Source: a virus. From it: a DNA stretch of 41,604 nucleotides. The stretch is from IMG/VR virus record IMGVR_UViG_3300005577_000014, positions 1 through 41,604 of that record. One strand, 5' to 3'. The notes beneath the pieces were generated by a model. The model did not search any database, was not told the DNA's origin, and saw only the letters and a list, made by a program, of their open reading frames with translations. Made by a program: the position numbers and the translations under genes. Below are positions 31,495 through 38,836 of this stretch, piece by piece (within the stretch, counting starts at the first letter, position 1; the number at the start of each line of letters is the position of its first letter).

Positions 31495-32609
31495 GACTTG
31501 TTTGCTCCAAAAATTTTGCGGGTTGTTTTGGTATTTAAAGGGGCAACAACCAACTCCCCTGTCGGTTTCTCTGCGTATTTGCTAACCAGTTCTGGCGGTA
31601 GTATCTCCCTAGCCTGACGCGGCGTAATGAGTTCAATGTCTTTGATAATCGATTTGCCCATCAACGCGGCAACGCCGGTCAACGCCTGGGCCGCGCCGTC
31701 TTTCCATCGCTCGCGTGTTCCTTTGCGTTCCAACGTGTGTTTCGGCGCAACGTTACCCGCCAACAGACCGTGTTCAATTTCAACAGTAAGACCTGAGCGG
31801 CGCGCATCCAGAATTGCGATAGCTTCGTCCAACATAGCCAATTCATTAGAAGCTGCCCATGTGGACAACTCAATCGGCGCTGGTGCAGTTGAAACGGCTA
31901 TGCCGTAATAGCTGGACTTTTGCAAAGCGTTGCACTTTCCGCGTGCGCTACAATGCGTGCATGCAATTGGATCGACATTCAACGGTGCGTTTTGCTCAAG
32001 CGCATATTCTCCGGCCATGCGCAACTTGTTGATGTGTGCGCGCAAATCAGAAAGCTTCACGCGCCATGTGTAGAACGGTCCATCAGCTTTGTACAAACGC
32101 GGCTGATAGATCGTCATTTCTACCCAAATGTGTTGATCGTGTGAACCATCAACACCCAACAAAGTTGCGATACCAGACACATAGCAAATCAGCTGCTTAT
32201 TTTCAAACACGTCAACCGGTATGCGGCCAAATTTTCCATCGAGCAGATGAATGGTGTATGTAGCTGCGTTCCATGCCCACACGTCAGGGGTTCCCCCGCA
32301 TTCGGTTGGATGAATGTCGGGTATGGGCATGGGCCGTTCTACGTACAACGGGATTCCCCAAGACGCTGCGAACCGGTGATATTCCGCTACGGTCTTGTGC
32401 ATTTCTTCCGTTATAACCACGTCGTCACGAACGATTGACCCAATTGGCGTCAACGGCTGGCCCGTCAAAGAAGACTTGGCTAAATCGTGCCACGCCAAGC
32501 CTTCTTTAGTGTCGGAATCATCCCATTGCGGGTAACGTTCGCGCATTGCCAAGGAGCCATAACAGCGGCCCCATGAGTCTGCCGAACTAGGACGAAGCCG
32601 CCACGCCAT
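31491..32609 (-). CDS. DUF2800 / RecB-like nuclease (PD-(D/E)XK)
   Basis: The 372-residue protein begins WRLRPSSADSWGRCYGS and carries the RecB-nuclease pattern: EGLAWHD (E37, H41), GGTPDVW (D109), LLDGKFG (D124, K126) and a Gln/Lys segment (about 138-140). A Cys cluster ACTHCSARGKCNAL could hold an iron-sulphur cluster as in Cas4/AddB-type nucleases. It probably acts as a DNA exonuclease in recombination or replication. It stands between the unknown gene 32612 and the SSB-like gene, all overlapping. Confidence 0.82.
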   Translation of the reverse strand: MAWRLRPSSADSWGRCYGSLAMRERYPQWDDSDTKEGLAWHDLAKSSLTGQPLTPIGSIVRDDVVITEEMHKTVAEYHRFAASWGIPLYVERPMPIPDIHPTECGGTPDVWAWNAATYTIHLLDGKFGRIPVDVFENKQLICYVSGIATLLGVDGSHDQHIWVEMTIYQPRLYKADGPFYTWRVKLSDLRAHINKLRMAGEYALEQNAPLNVDPIACTHCSARGKCNALQKSSYYGIAVSTAPAPIELSTWAASNELAMLDEAIAILDARRSGLTVEIEHGLLAGNVAPKHTLERKGTRERWKDGAAQALTGVAALMGKSIIKDIELITPRQAREILPPELVSKYAEKPTGELVVAPLNTKTTRKIFGANKS

Positions 32610-32611
32610 GA

Positions 32612-33418
32612 TTAGCCGCCCGATGCCAAGCGTTGATACTTCGCGCCATAGGCATCATTGAACTTGGCGGCAAAGGTTTGCAGCAATTGTTCGCTGTACT
32701 GGATATCGGTGATTTGTTGCAGACCCATCGATGTCAGCACGCCGGACACGTCAGCGTCTTCCATGATGCCAGCCGGGTTAGCCGGGGACTTCATATACGC
32801 GCCCAGGTTTTCCATCAGTTGCACGTAAGCGGGCAGCGGCGGTTGCGGGGCAGGCGCGGGCGCAGCGGCAAGAGTGGGCAGCGGCGGGGGCAGCATCGGT
32901 GCCAGGGTCGGCGCAGGAGCGGAAGCAGCGGGCGGCAAGGTTGCCGGGTTGTTGACTGCGACGGATGCAGGCGGTTGCGCTCCGCTATTCACCAGGGCGC
33001 GCAATTCAGATGCGCGCTTGGCGGCAAGAGTCTTATCGACACCGCGCTTTGCGCGCCATACGCCCTTCGTAGTAACTTGCGCAGGATCGCTGTGGATATC
33101 CTTGCTATACGGCGTACCTTCGCTGTCCAATTGCTGACCATTGACCAGCTTGGGCCATTCGCCAGAAGTGGAAAGGAACGCGCTTTCTTGTTCGGTGTTG
33201 CCACCAGCGGCAGGATTGTCAACCGGGGGAATCACGCCGCCCAATGCGGGAGGGGTCATGGTGACATTGGCGGTAACATGCGCGGGCATTTCATTTTGCA
33301 CGCTGACGGTACGTGCTGCGCCGAAGAATTCGGGGCCGTACACAGATTCAATCACCTTGCGCATCATTTGGCGCGTTGCGTTGTCGTCGGTGTGGCTGAT
33401 GATGAGTTTTACGGACAT
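32612..33418 (-). CDS. hypothetical replication-operon leader protein (268 aa)
   Basis: The start is the ATG at 33418, nine bases after GGAG; an in-frame TTG five codons upstream is part of that ribosome binding site. The product has an N-terminal globular domain (about 1-60), a conserved-looking GVWRAKRGVDKTLAAKRASEL segment, then a Pro/Ala-rich linker (about 155-205) like that in the SSB-like protein, and a C-terminal helical domain. It is the first gene of the minus-strand replication operon. No family was recognised. Confidence 0.7.
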   Translation of the reverse strand: MSVKLIISHTDDNATRQMMRKVIESVYGPEFFGAARTVSVQNEMPAHVTANVTMTPPALGGVIPPVDNPAAGGNTEQESAFLSTSGEWPKLVNGQQLDSEGTPYSKDIHSDPAQVTTKGVWRAKRGVDKTLAAKRASELRALVNSGAQPPASVAVNNPATLPPAASAPAPTLAPMLPPPLPTLAAAPAPAPQPPLPAYVQLMENLGAYMKSPANPAGIMEDADVSGVLTSMGLQQITDIQYSEQLLQTFAAKFNDAYGAKYQRLASGG

Positions 33419-33463
33419 TGCTAAATTCTCCAATTGGTTAATTAACGGGTACTGCTGGAACGA

Positions 33464-33492
33464 AGTATGTGCGATAATAACGAAGTCGTCAA
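33464..33492 (-). promoter_or_regulatory. minus-strand promoter P5 of the shared family
   Basis: On the minus strand TTGACG (33492-33487), 17-base spacer and CATACT (33469-33464). The palindrome ACGA-CT-TCGT lies at 33489-33480. It drives the replication operon and sits only 17 bases before the preferred helicase start, so the two divergent genes can share one operator. Confidence 0.75.
33470..33478 (+). promoter_or_regulatory. candidate extended -10 for the helicase gene
   Basis: TGC followed by GATAAT is an extended -10 element on the plus strand, with no clear -35. A start at about 33485 would leave a short leader before the ATG at 33509. It overlaps the P5 spacer. Confidence 0.4.
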
Positions 33493-33508
33493 CAAGAATT
33501 TACAAATT

Positions 33509-35203
33509 ATGAAACTGCGCAATTATCAAGAACACATAGAACAAGAAACTTACGCGGCTTGGCAAGCGGGACATCAAAACGTCATGGCCGCGCTTGCTAC
33601 TGGTGGCGGGAAAACTCCAATCATTGGGAAAATTGCTGATTCGGTTGATGGTGTTGGGTTGGCGTTCGCTCACCGAAATGAGTTAGTAGGGCAATTGTCA
33701 GTGGCATTTGCCCGTTACGGCATTTATCACGATCTATTAGCGCCCCCTTCGTCGTCCGGCAAATTGCTACGTCGTAAATTGTCGGACTTGCATATGCGCA
33801 AAGTGGGACGCAATTTTATCAGTGATCGCGCCCGCTGGTATGTTGGCGGTGTGGATACCATCATTGGCTTGAAAGATGACCCGCGCTTGTCGCGTGTGCG
33901 CTTTGTTGTGCCAGATGAAGCGCACCACGTCTTAAAGGTGAACAAGTGGGGCAAGGCGATGCTCATGTTCCCCGGTGCGTTCGGATTCATGCCAACGGCA
34001 ACGCCGACACGCGCTGACAAGAAAGGGCTTGGACGCGAGTATGACGGATTGGCCGACGTGCTAATTGACGGACCACAAACGCGCTGGTTAATGGATCAAG
34101 GCTTTCTCGTTGACTATGAAGTGATTTGCCCTAAGACGACAGACCTTGATTTACACGAAGTCAATATCAGTGCGGACGGCGACTACAACCAAGTGCAATT
34201 GCGCAAGGCTGTCCACAAGTCTAAAAAGATTGTCGGTGACATCGTCCGCACTTATTTACAGTTCGTGCCGGGTAAAAAGGCTGTGTACTTTGCCGTTGAC
34301 GTTGAAGCCGCAAGTCTAATTGCCAACGGGTTTAAAGACGCTGGTGTGCCTGCTGAAGTCGTCAGCGCCAAAACTCCCGATGCGCTGCGTGATGAAATCA
34401 TGCGGCGTTATGAGAACAACGAAATTCGAGTGCTGGTCAACGTCGATCTGTTCGGGGAAGGTTTTGATTTGCCTGACGTTGACGTTGTGGGCATGGCTCG
34501 TCCTACGATGTCTTTCTCGCTCTATCGTCAGCAAGTGGGGCGCTCATTCCGGTTGAATATCTCCAAGGTTCTTGAGACAGCCTGGGACACGTACACGGTG
34601 TATCAACGTCTGCAATTCATCGCGCAGAGCAAAAAGCCAAAGGCGATCATCATTGACCATGTTGGCAATATAGAGCGCCACGGTCTGCCTGACGCACACA
34701 AGGAATTTTCGCTTGAGCCCGGAATGACCCGCGCACGCGGCGAACCGAACGATGAAATACCGATGCGCTCATGCCTCAATCCGATCTGCCTTAAGCCGTA
34801 TGAAAAGTATCTGACTGAATGCCCTTATTGCCACACGGAGCCGCCGTTGTCCGCTGTGCGCAGTAGCCCTGAAATGGTTGACGGCGACATGCACTTGCTA
34901 GACATGGATGCACTCAGGGCGATGCGTGCCGCTGTTCAAAAAGTGGACGGCCACGCATACATGCCAAAAGGTATTGCGCCAGGGTTGCAGGGAACAATCA
35001 TTGCGAAACATGTTGAGCGCCAGCACGCACAGAAAGCATTGCGCGACACAATTGCATTATGGGCCGGTAAGCACAACAAATATACGGATCGTGTCAATTA
35101 CAAGCGCTTTTATCTCACGTTCGGCCTGCAAGTGCTGGAAGCTATGGCGCTGGGAACAGAAGACGCAAACCGCTTGCGCGAAAAGATTGCAGCACGCATT
35201 TAG
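33509..35203 (+). CDS. DEAD/DEAH-box SF2 helicase
   Basis: The 564-residue protein begins MKLRNYQEHIEQETY, the usual Q-motif-like start. Walker A is ALATGGGKT (GKT 34-36), Walker B is DEAH (136-139), and helicase C-terminal motifs include FGEGFDLPDVDVVGM and RQQVGRSFR. A zinc ribbon (CLNPIC, CPYC) lies near residue 425-447. An in-frame ATG at 33467 (14 residues longer) has a better ribosome binding site, but would lie upstream of the candidate extended -10. It probably helps replication fork or recombination, divergent from the polymerase operon. Confidence 0.88.
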   Translation: MKLRNYQEHIEQETYAAWQAGHQNVMAALATGGGKTPIIGKIADSVDGVGLAFAHRNELVGQLSVAFARYGIYHDLLAPPSSSGKLLRRKLSDLHMRKVGRNFISDRARWYVGGVDTIIGLKDDPRLSRVRFVVPDEAHHVLKVNKWGKAMLMFPGAFGFMPTATPTRADKKGLGREYDGLADVLIDGPQTRWLMDQGFLVDYEVICPKTTDLDLHEVNISADGDYNQVQLRKAVHKSKKIVGDIVRTYLQFVPGKKAVYFAVDVEAASLIANGFKDAGVPAEVVSAKTPDALRDEIMRRYENNEIRVLVNVDLFGEGFDLPDVDVVGMARPTMSFSLYRQQVGRSFRLNISKVLETAWDTYTVYQRLQFIAQSKKPKAIIIDHVGNIERHGLPDAHKEFSLEPGMTRARGEPNDEIPMRSCLNPICLKPYEKYLTECPYCHTEPPLSAVRSSPEMVDGDMHLLDMDALRAMRAAVQKVDGHAYMPKGIAPGLQGTIIAKHVERQHAQKALRDTIALWAGKHNKYTDRVNYKRFYLTFGLQVLEAMALGTEDANRLREKIAARI

Positions 35204-35215
35204 CTATGTTACCAT
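35187..35215 (+). promoter_or_regulatory. candidate sigma70 promoter for the 35248 operon
   Basis: TTGCAG (35187-35192), 17-base spacer and TACCAT (35210-35215) overlap the helicase stop. It is an imperfect match and lacks the shared palindrome. Confidence 0.35.
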
Positions 35216-35247
35216 GTCGTCACTTAACTAACTGAAGGGATGTAGAA

Positions 35248-35502
35248 ATGCAACAATTCGCAATGCCTGTTCGCCAAGGAACAACCGCAATAAGCGATGA
35301 ATTTATTTTCGACGCTGACGGGGAAGTGCTTGCAACTTTTGAAACGCCGGAAGACGCGGCAACGATGGTGCAAATTATCAACCGTTACGCTAAATTGATC
35401 GCCCTGGCTGAATCGGTCGAACGTTTGAACCCTGCATGTGCAGAAATCGGCGCGGGTCGTTTGACCCAATTGGTGCATGACGCAAAGGAGGCGTTGAAAT
35501 GA
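35248..35502 (+). CDS. hypothetical protein (84 aa)
   Basis: The ATG follows GAAGGGA. The product starts as a beta-rich part (FIFDADGEVLATFETPEDA) and ends in two helices. It heads the right accessory cluster, coupled to the next gene by an ATGA overlap. Function unknown. Confidence 0.7.
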   Translation: MQQFAMPVRQGTTAISDEFIFDADGEVLATFETPEDAATMVQIINRYAKLIALAESVERLNPACAEIGAGRLTQLVHDAKEALK

Positions 35503-35642
35503 ATAAAATATTTACCGAACCATACACATATCATTGCGGAAGCGACAGGGATTTTCCATATTCAATAATTGATGGTGACGGGGAAACAGTCGCTGTGTTT
35601 TCATATGAAAATCAAGCTAAATTTTTTTTGTTGAGCAAATGA
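35499..35642 (+). CDS. hypothetical protein (47 aa)
   Basis: The frame MNKIFTEPYTYHCGSDRDF... starts at the ATGA overlap and follows AAAGGAGG. The product has a short beta-rich pattern (ETVAVFSYEN) resembling the N-terminal part of its upstream neighbour, which also reads DADGE(V)LATF. The two could be distant duplicates. Confidence 0.55.
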   Translation: MNKIFTEPYTYHCGSDRDFPYSIIDGDGETVAVFSYENQAKFFLLSK

Positions 35643-35661
35643 ACCACGCGAGAGGTGCAAA

Positions 35662-36042
35662 ATGATTTTCTCATTCATCACGATCAACCGTGACCATACG
35701 ATCTTCAAGCATACGACACGGCCCACTTACGATGCCAAGCGTGGAATCTGGATCCCTACCGCGTTTGGGCTTATGGTTTCCGCTGGTGTACTCGCAAGCG
35801 GTGTGCCGTTTGATCCTACCGTGTTGCATCCGTCCGGTTTTTGGAAGCACGCTCAAGAGTGGGCAAATTGGTACGGGATTGATGAAGATGGGGATTCGTA
35901 TTGGTACGCCGAACGCCCAACATATGACGACGGTACTTGGGACAATGCGGGCGGCGACATGCAATTCCATCGTTTCCATACTCCTATCGGCGTCAATATT
36001 GAGCCACAACTCTACTCCCGCACAATGGGGCGTGTGAAATGA
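35662..36042 (+). CDS. hypothetical protein (126 aa)
   Basis: The start follows GAGAGGTG. The protein is aromatic-rich (several Trp, Tyr, Phe, His) and acidic in its centre (WYGIDEDGDSYWYAERPTYD). It has a short hydrophobic segment at about 30-48, not clearly membrane-spanning. It overlaps the next gene by four bases. No family was recognised. Confidence 0.65.
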   Translation: MIFSFITINRDHTIFKHTTRPTYDAKRGIWIPTAFGLMVSAGVLASGVPFDPTVLHPSGFWKHAQEWANWYGIDEDGDSYWYAERPTYDDGTWDNAGGDMQFHRFHTPIGVNIEPQLYSRTMGRVK

Positions 36043-36191
36043 CAATGCTTTCTCTTAATCTAATGGTTAGCGCAGGATTGGTTTTCATGGCGCATATTCT
36101 GCGCAGAGAGGGCGGCGGCAATCTATGGCCTGGCCTGATGTGCACCGTTGGCATTTTGTACGGTGTGGCTACTGTATCGGGATACGTATGA
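36039..36191 (+). CDS. small two-helix membrane protein (50 aa)
   Basis: A short frame with two hydrophobic segments (about 4-19, LSLNLMVSAGLVFMAHI, and 32-49, GLMCTVGILYGVATVSG) separated by a basic/Gly-rich loop. It is coupled by ATGA at both ends. It could act on the host membrane, for example in superinfection exclusion, but that is inference. Confidence 0.6.
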   Translation: MTMLSLNLMVSAGLVFMAHILRREGGGNLWPGLMCTVGILYGVATVSGYV

Positions 36192-36694
36192 TTATTGATG
36201 AATGGGCGCAAGCCTGGGCGCAATACGTACCGCGTGAAGCTGTTGCCGACCTGAAGGCGCGGTTAGGTATATTTCCACAGGGGGTTAATCCGCTCGATGT
36301 GGAAGACCTGCGCGGCACGGGTGAAGCGTTGCAACAACAGATGATTCGCCTTCGTGCGGCTAAGGCCGGAGTCATCCTCCATCGTAATAACGTCGGCGCT
36401 TTGTTGGACGAACGTGGTATTCCGATTCGCTACGGACTAGCGAACGAATCGAAGCGAATGAACGATGCAATTAAGTCGGCTGATTTAATTGGTATCAAAC
36501 CTGTTAAAATAACTTTCGCAATGGTCGGATCGGTTATTGGACAGTTCTATTCCGTGGAGTGTAAGCACCTTGGATGGAAGTTCAACCCTAACAACAAACA
36601 CGAACAGGCCCAAGCTGCTTGGGTCGAACACGTTATTAACTATGGTGGGCATGCTCAATTTGCGTCATGCCCGGAAGACTTGAAAGGAATTTGA
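36188..36694 (+). CDS. VRR-NUC domain nuclease (PD-(D/E)XK)
   Basis: The start at 36188 overlaps the previous stop; a longer open frame upstream is not used. The 168-residue product has the VRR-NUC pattern: LHRNNVGALLDERGIPIRYG (about 64-83), KSADLIG (D99), then SVECKHLGW with E124-x-K126, and EQAQAAW (Q142). The catalytic Asp, ExK and Gln match the PD-(D/E)XK fold. VRR-NUC proteins are stand-alone structure-specific nucleases in many phages. It may process replication intermediates. Confidence 0.85.
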   Translation: MIIDEWAQAWAQYVPREAVADLKARLGIFPQGVNPLDVEDLRGTGEALQQQMIRLRAAKAGVILHRNNVGALLDERGIPIRYGLANESKRMNDAIKSADLIGIKPVKITFAMVGSVIGQFYSVECKHLGWKFNPNNKHEQAQAAWVEHVINYGGHAQFASCPEDLKGI

Positions 36695-36696
36695 AT

Positions 36697-37005
36697 ATGT
36701 CGCAACGAATTGGTAAAGACGCACGCAAGGAACAAATCCTAGAAGCCGCTGTTGTTGTGGCTCGCAAGGTGGGTTATGTCGCACTGACCCGCAAGCAAAT
36801 TGCTGATGCAGCCTGCATTTCCCAAGCGCTTGTTTCGCGCTACTTTGGAACGATGGAAAACGTCAAGGACGAAACCGTTAAGCGGGCCATCGCTAAGAGC
36901 GATCTAAAGATCATCAGCGAGGCTGTTGTACATCGTCACGCTGGCGCTCGCAAGTATGCACAAAAGGAAAAAGCAAAACTTCGCGCATACCTGGGGCTCG
37001 AATGA
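36697..37005 (+). CDS. TetR-type HTH DNA-binding protein, no ligand domain (102 aa)
   Basis: The ATG at 36697 follows AAAGGAATT. Residues 8-55 resemble a TetR_N domain: EQILEAAVVVARKVGYVAL, then the helix-turn-helix TRKQIADAACISQALVSRYF (31-50). Full TetR proteins have another roughly 130 residues for ligand binding; here only a basic tail (RHAGARKYAQKEKAKLR) follows. It could be a phage regulator of the shared promoters. It overlaps the next gene by four bases. Confidence 0.75.
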   Translation: MSQRIGKDARKEQILEAAVVVARKVGYVALTRKQIADAACISQALVSRYFGTMENVKDETVKRAIAKSDLKIISEAVVHRHAGARKYAQKEKAKLRAYLGLE

Positions 37006-37184
37006 ATCTGTTAGCGCTATTTCCAGAAATGCAAACGGCGCTAAGGGAAACGCTCACGAAAGAGCAACAACTTTTCGTGAGCCAGCATTACCCTAGCTTT
37101 TTAGACTTTATAAAAACGCCGCAAGGTACTGCCGCGATTCAGTTATTTATTGAAGAGTGGCAGAAACAAAAAGCCCCACAATGA
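37002..37184 (+). CDS. hypothetical protein (60 aa)
   Basis: Coupled by ATGA to the HTH gene, it encodes a helical protein starting MNLLALFPEMQTALRETLTK and ending in a Lys/Gln-rich tail. It is the last gene before the bidirectional terminator. Possible partner of the HTH protein by position only. Confidence 0.6.
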   Translation: MNLLALFPEMQTALRETLTKEQQLFVSQHYPSFLDFIKTPQGTAAIQLFIEEWQKQKAPQ

Positions 37185-37198
37185 AGCGGGGCTTTTTT
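37168..37198. terminator. bidirectional intrinsic terminator
   Basis: AAAAAGCCCC (37168-37177) pairs with GGGGCTTTTT (37188-37197) around a 10-base loop. It ends the plus-strand operon and, in the other direction, the minus-strand gene at 37200-38138. Confidence 0.9.
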
Positions 37199-37199
37199 A

Positions 37200-38138
37200 T
37201 TACGCTTTCACATTCACCGGATTAGCGGTTTGCGTACCGGTTGTCACTGCGCCAGTGTTACCGGCAATGATGTTGCTGTTAGTCGCATGTGCGATCTGTG
37301 TAACGTTGGCAAGGCCTGTTGCAATTTGAGACAACAGAATGAGTTGTTGCTGTTGTTGCTGTTGTTGCTGCAATTGGATTTGATTCTGGTTGACCGATTG
37401 GGTTACGTTCACTTCAACTTCGCGGCTACGTGCCGTCGCACGCTGTTCGGCCAATTGCGCTTCTGCTACGGCAAGCTGGCGCTGCAAGTTGGCATCGTTA
37501 ATCGATTGAATCAGCGCACGTGTTTTGTCGCCATCGTTGGTAACGACTTGGCTCAGAGCAAACGTGTTTTGAATGCTCTGTGTATTCACGCCAGCAATAG
37601 CAAGCGCATTAGCTGATGCAGCTTGTTCAACAGCGTCTTTTACTGCCGTTTCTGTGGCAACGATTGTCGCAGTTGCGTTAGCAACGTTTTGATTGATACC
37701 GGCGATGCCCTGCGTTGTGGATAACAGATTGGTATTAATTTGCTGCGTCAAATCACTTTGTACTCCAGCTAGCGCCAATTGCACTTGACTTTCTGCCAAA
37801 GGAATAGCGCCCTTGATATCGCCAAGAGTTTGCAGCACGGCGTTATTTTGATTTGCCTCAATGATTCCATTTGTAGCGGTTTGCAGTTGAGTAGGCGTCA
37901 CGAAGCCTTCGCCCGCGCCGTTGCGGCCAAAGAGACCGTTATTCCCAAGTAGCGCCCCACCAAGTACGCCGCCAAGTAGTCCGGCCCCAAGGCCAGCGCC
38001 CGCGCCAGCCCCTGCGCCGCCCCAACCGCCAGTACCAAGGAAAGGCATGATGCTTGCCATTGGGTTAGTGCCGGGCTCGAAAATGTTTTTGATGTGTACG
38101 GGGTCTGTCATTTCTGTTACCTCTTCATTAGTGTCCAT
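37200..38138 (-). CDS. glycine-zipper membrane protein with long coiled coil (312 aa)
   Basis: This lone minus-strand gene has a Gly/Ala/Leu-rich hydrophobic segment with GxxxG zipper spacing (about 40-66, GAGAGAGLGAGLLGGVLGG), then long amphipathic helices with heptad-like patterns (about 80-215) and an Ala/Gln-rich helix with a run of nine Gln (about 248-262). No enzyme signature is seen. The design resembles pore or DNA-pilot proteins, or a superinfection-exclusion membrane protein. An alternative start is residue 10, which has a better ribosome binding site (AGAGG). Confidence 0.7.
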   Translation of the reverse strand: MDTNEEVTEMTDPVHIKNIFEPGTNPMASIMPFLGTGGWGGAGAGAGAGLGAGLLGGVLGGALLGNNGLFGRNGAGEGFVTPTQLQTATNGIIEANQNNAVLQTLGDIKGAIPLAESQVQLALAGVQSDLTQQINTNLLSTTQGIAGINQNVANATATIVATETAVKDAVEQAASANALAIAGVNTQSIQNTFALSQVVTNDGDKTRALIQSINDANLQRQLAVAEAQLAEQRATARSREVEVNVTQSVNQNQIQLQQQQQQQQQLILLSQIATGLANVTQIAHATNSNIIAGNTGAVTTGTQTANPVNVKA

Positions 38139-38226
38139 AGGAAATTACCCTTTCCGTTACGCGTAAAATGCGCAACACATCCACGTTACACCCCTCGTCG
38201 TACTACAAAATAAAAGGTAGGACAAA
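38139..38226. other. divergent intergenic region with palindrome
   Basis: These 88 bases separate the minus-strand zipper gene from the plus-strand ribbon-helix-helix-like gene. They hold the 10-base perfect palindrome TTACGCGTAA at 38157-38166. I found no clear promoter pair, but both genes must start from here. Confidence 0.45.
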
Positions 38227-38412
38227 ATGAAACCTAAGAAAAAGCCGGGCCGCCCACGCATCAATACGGATCAGGAAACGCCAATGGATAACTACAACGC
38301 CCGTTTGACATCGAAGCAGGCGCGTAAGGCCAGGAGGATAGGTGGCGGCAACTTGTCTGCCGGACTCCGCAAGCTGATAGACGATAAAACTATTGACGAA
38401 CCCGTTACATAG
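38227..38412 (+). CDS. small ribbon-helix-helix-like DNA-binding protein (61 aa)
   Basis: The product starts KPKKKPGRPRINTDQE, an AT-hook-like basic arm, followed by YNARLTSKQARKARRIGGGN LSAGLRKLIDDKT, where a short strand and two helices fit the MetJ/Arc/CopG ribbon-helix-helix pattern (N-terminal strand about 22-27, helices 28-35 and 42-51). Its 3' end overlaps promoter P4, placing it close to a shared operator. It is the best candidate for the repressor of the shared promoters. Confidence 0.7.
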   Translation: MKPKKKPGRPRINTDQETPMDNYNARLTSKQARKARRIGGGNLSAGLRKLIDDKTIDEPVT

Positions 38413-38421
38413 GCGTAGAGT
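38393..38421 (+). promoter_or_regulatory. sigma70-type promoter P4 of the shared family
   Basis: TTGACG (38393-38398), 17-base spacer and TAGAGT (38416-38421). The palindrome is imperfect (ACGAACCCGT, 38396-38405). It overlaps the end of the ribbon-helix-helix-like gene and drives the genes from 38445. Confidence 0.8.
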
Positions 38422-38444
38422 TATTGCAGAAAGGAGATACAGAT

Positions 38445-38678
38445 ATGAAAGACGTAATAGAAAAGTTAGAAACAATTGCCGGATTCCATTTAACAAGCGC
38501 AAGGATTCAACGCCGCGACGAAAGACGAATGAAACGCTTGCTGAGCACTGAAAATTACACAAGCGAAACAAAGAGAAAGCAAATTGTCAGGCAATTTTTA
38601 TTTGCTAAACGTACTGCCGAAAATCATAAGCGCATGGGTAAAACATTGCGTGAAATTGCTCAACAGTTAAAGGATTAA
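38445..38678 (+). CDS. hypothetical basic protein (77 aa)
   Basis: The ATG follows AAAGGAGA behind promoter P4. The protein is strongly basic (Arg/Lys in RIQRRDERRMKR and later helices) and all-helical in appearance. Nucleic-acid binding is plausible from charge alone. An upstream TTG start has no ribosome binding site. Confidence 0.7.
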   Translation: MKDVIEKLETIAGFHLTSARIQRRDERRMKRLLSTENYTSETKRKQIVRQFLFAKRTAENHKRMGKTLREIAQQLKD

Positions 38679-38680
38679 GC

Positions 38681-38836
38681 ATGACCGTGTGGCTATTGGT
38701 GTATCTGATGAGTGGTAGCACGCTGGCAAGCCAGGAAATCTTTCGTACTGAAAGCGCTTGCGAGACTTACCGCATTACTCACAACTTCCCGGCGCAGGTT
38801 CGCTGTGTCGGATTCGTAAGGAGGGCAACAACGTGA
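38681..38836 (+). CDS. hypothetical small protein with hydrophobic N-terminus (51 aa)
   Basis: The ATG follows AAAGGATT. Residues 2-17 (TVWLLVYLMSGSTLAS) look like a signal peptide or membrane anchor with a signal-peptidase-like end, followed by two Cys that could form a disulphide in the periplasm. It overlaps the next gene's GTG start. Confidence 0.6.
   Translation: MTVWLLVYLMSGSTLASQEIFRTESACETYRITHNFPAQVRCVGFVRRATT

Noticed and set aside
32633-33424. 263-codon plus-strand open frame opposite the replication-operon leader gene
   Set aside because: Arg/Gly-rich low-complexity translation is the mirror of the Pro/Ala-rich linker; the minus-strand gene has ribosome binding site and operon context.
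38157-38166. TTACGCGTAA as another copy of the shared operator
   Set aside because: It does not fit ACGAnnTCGT and has no -35/-10 pair around it; kept only as part of the intergenic region entry.
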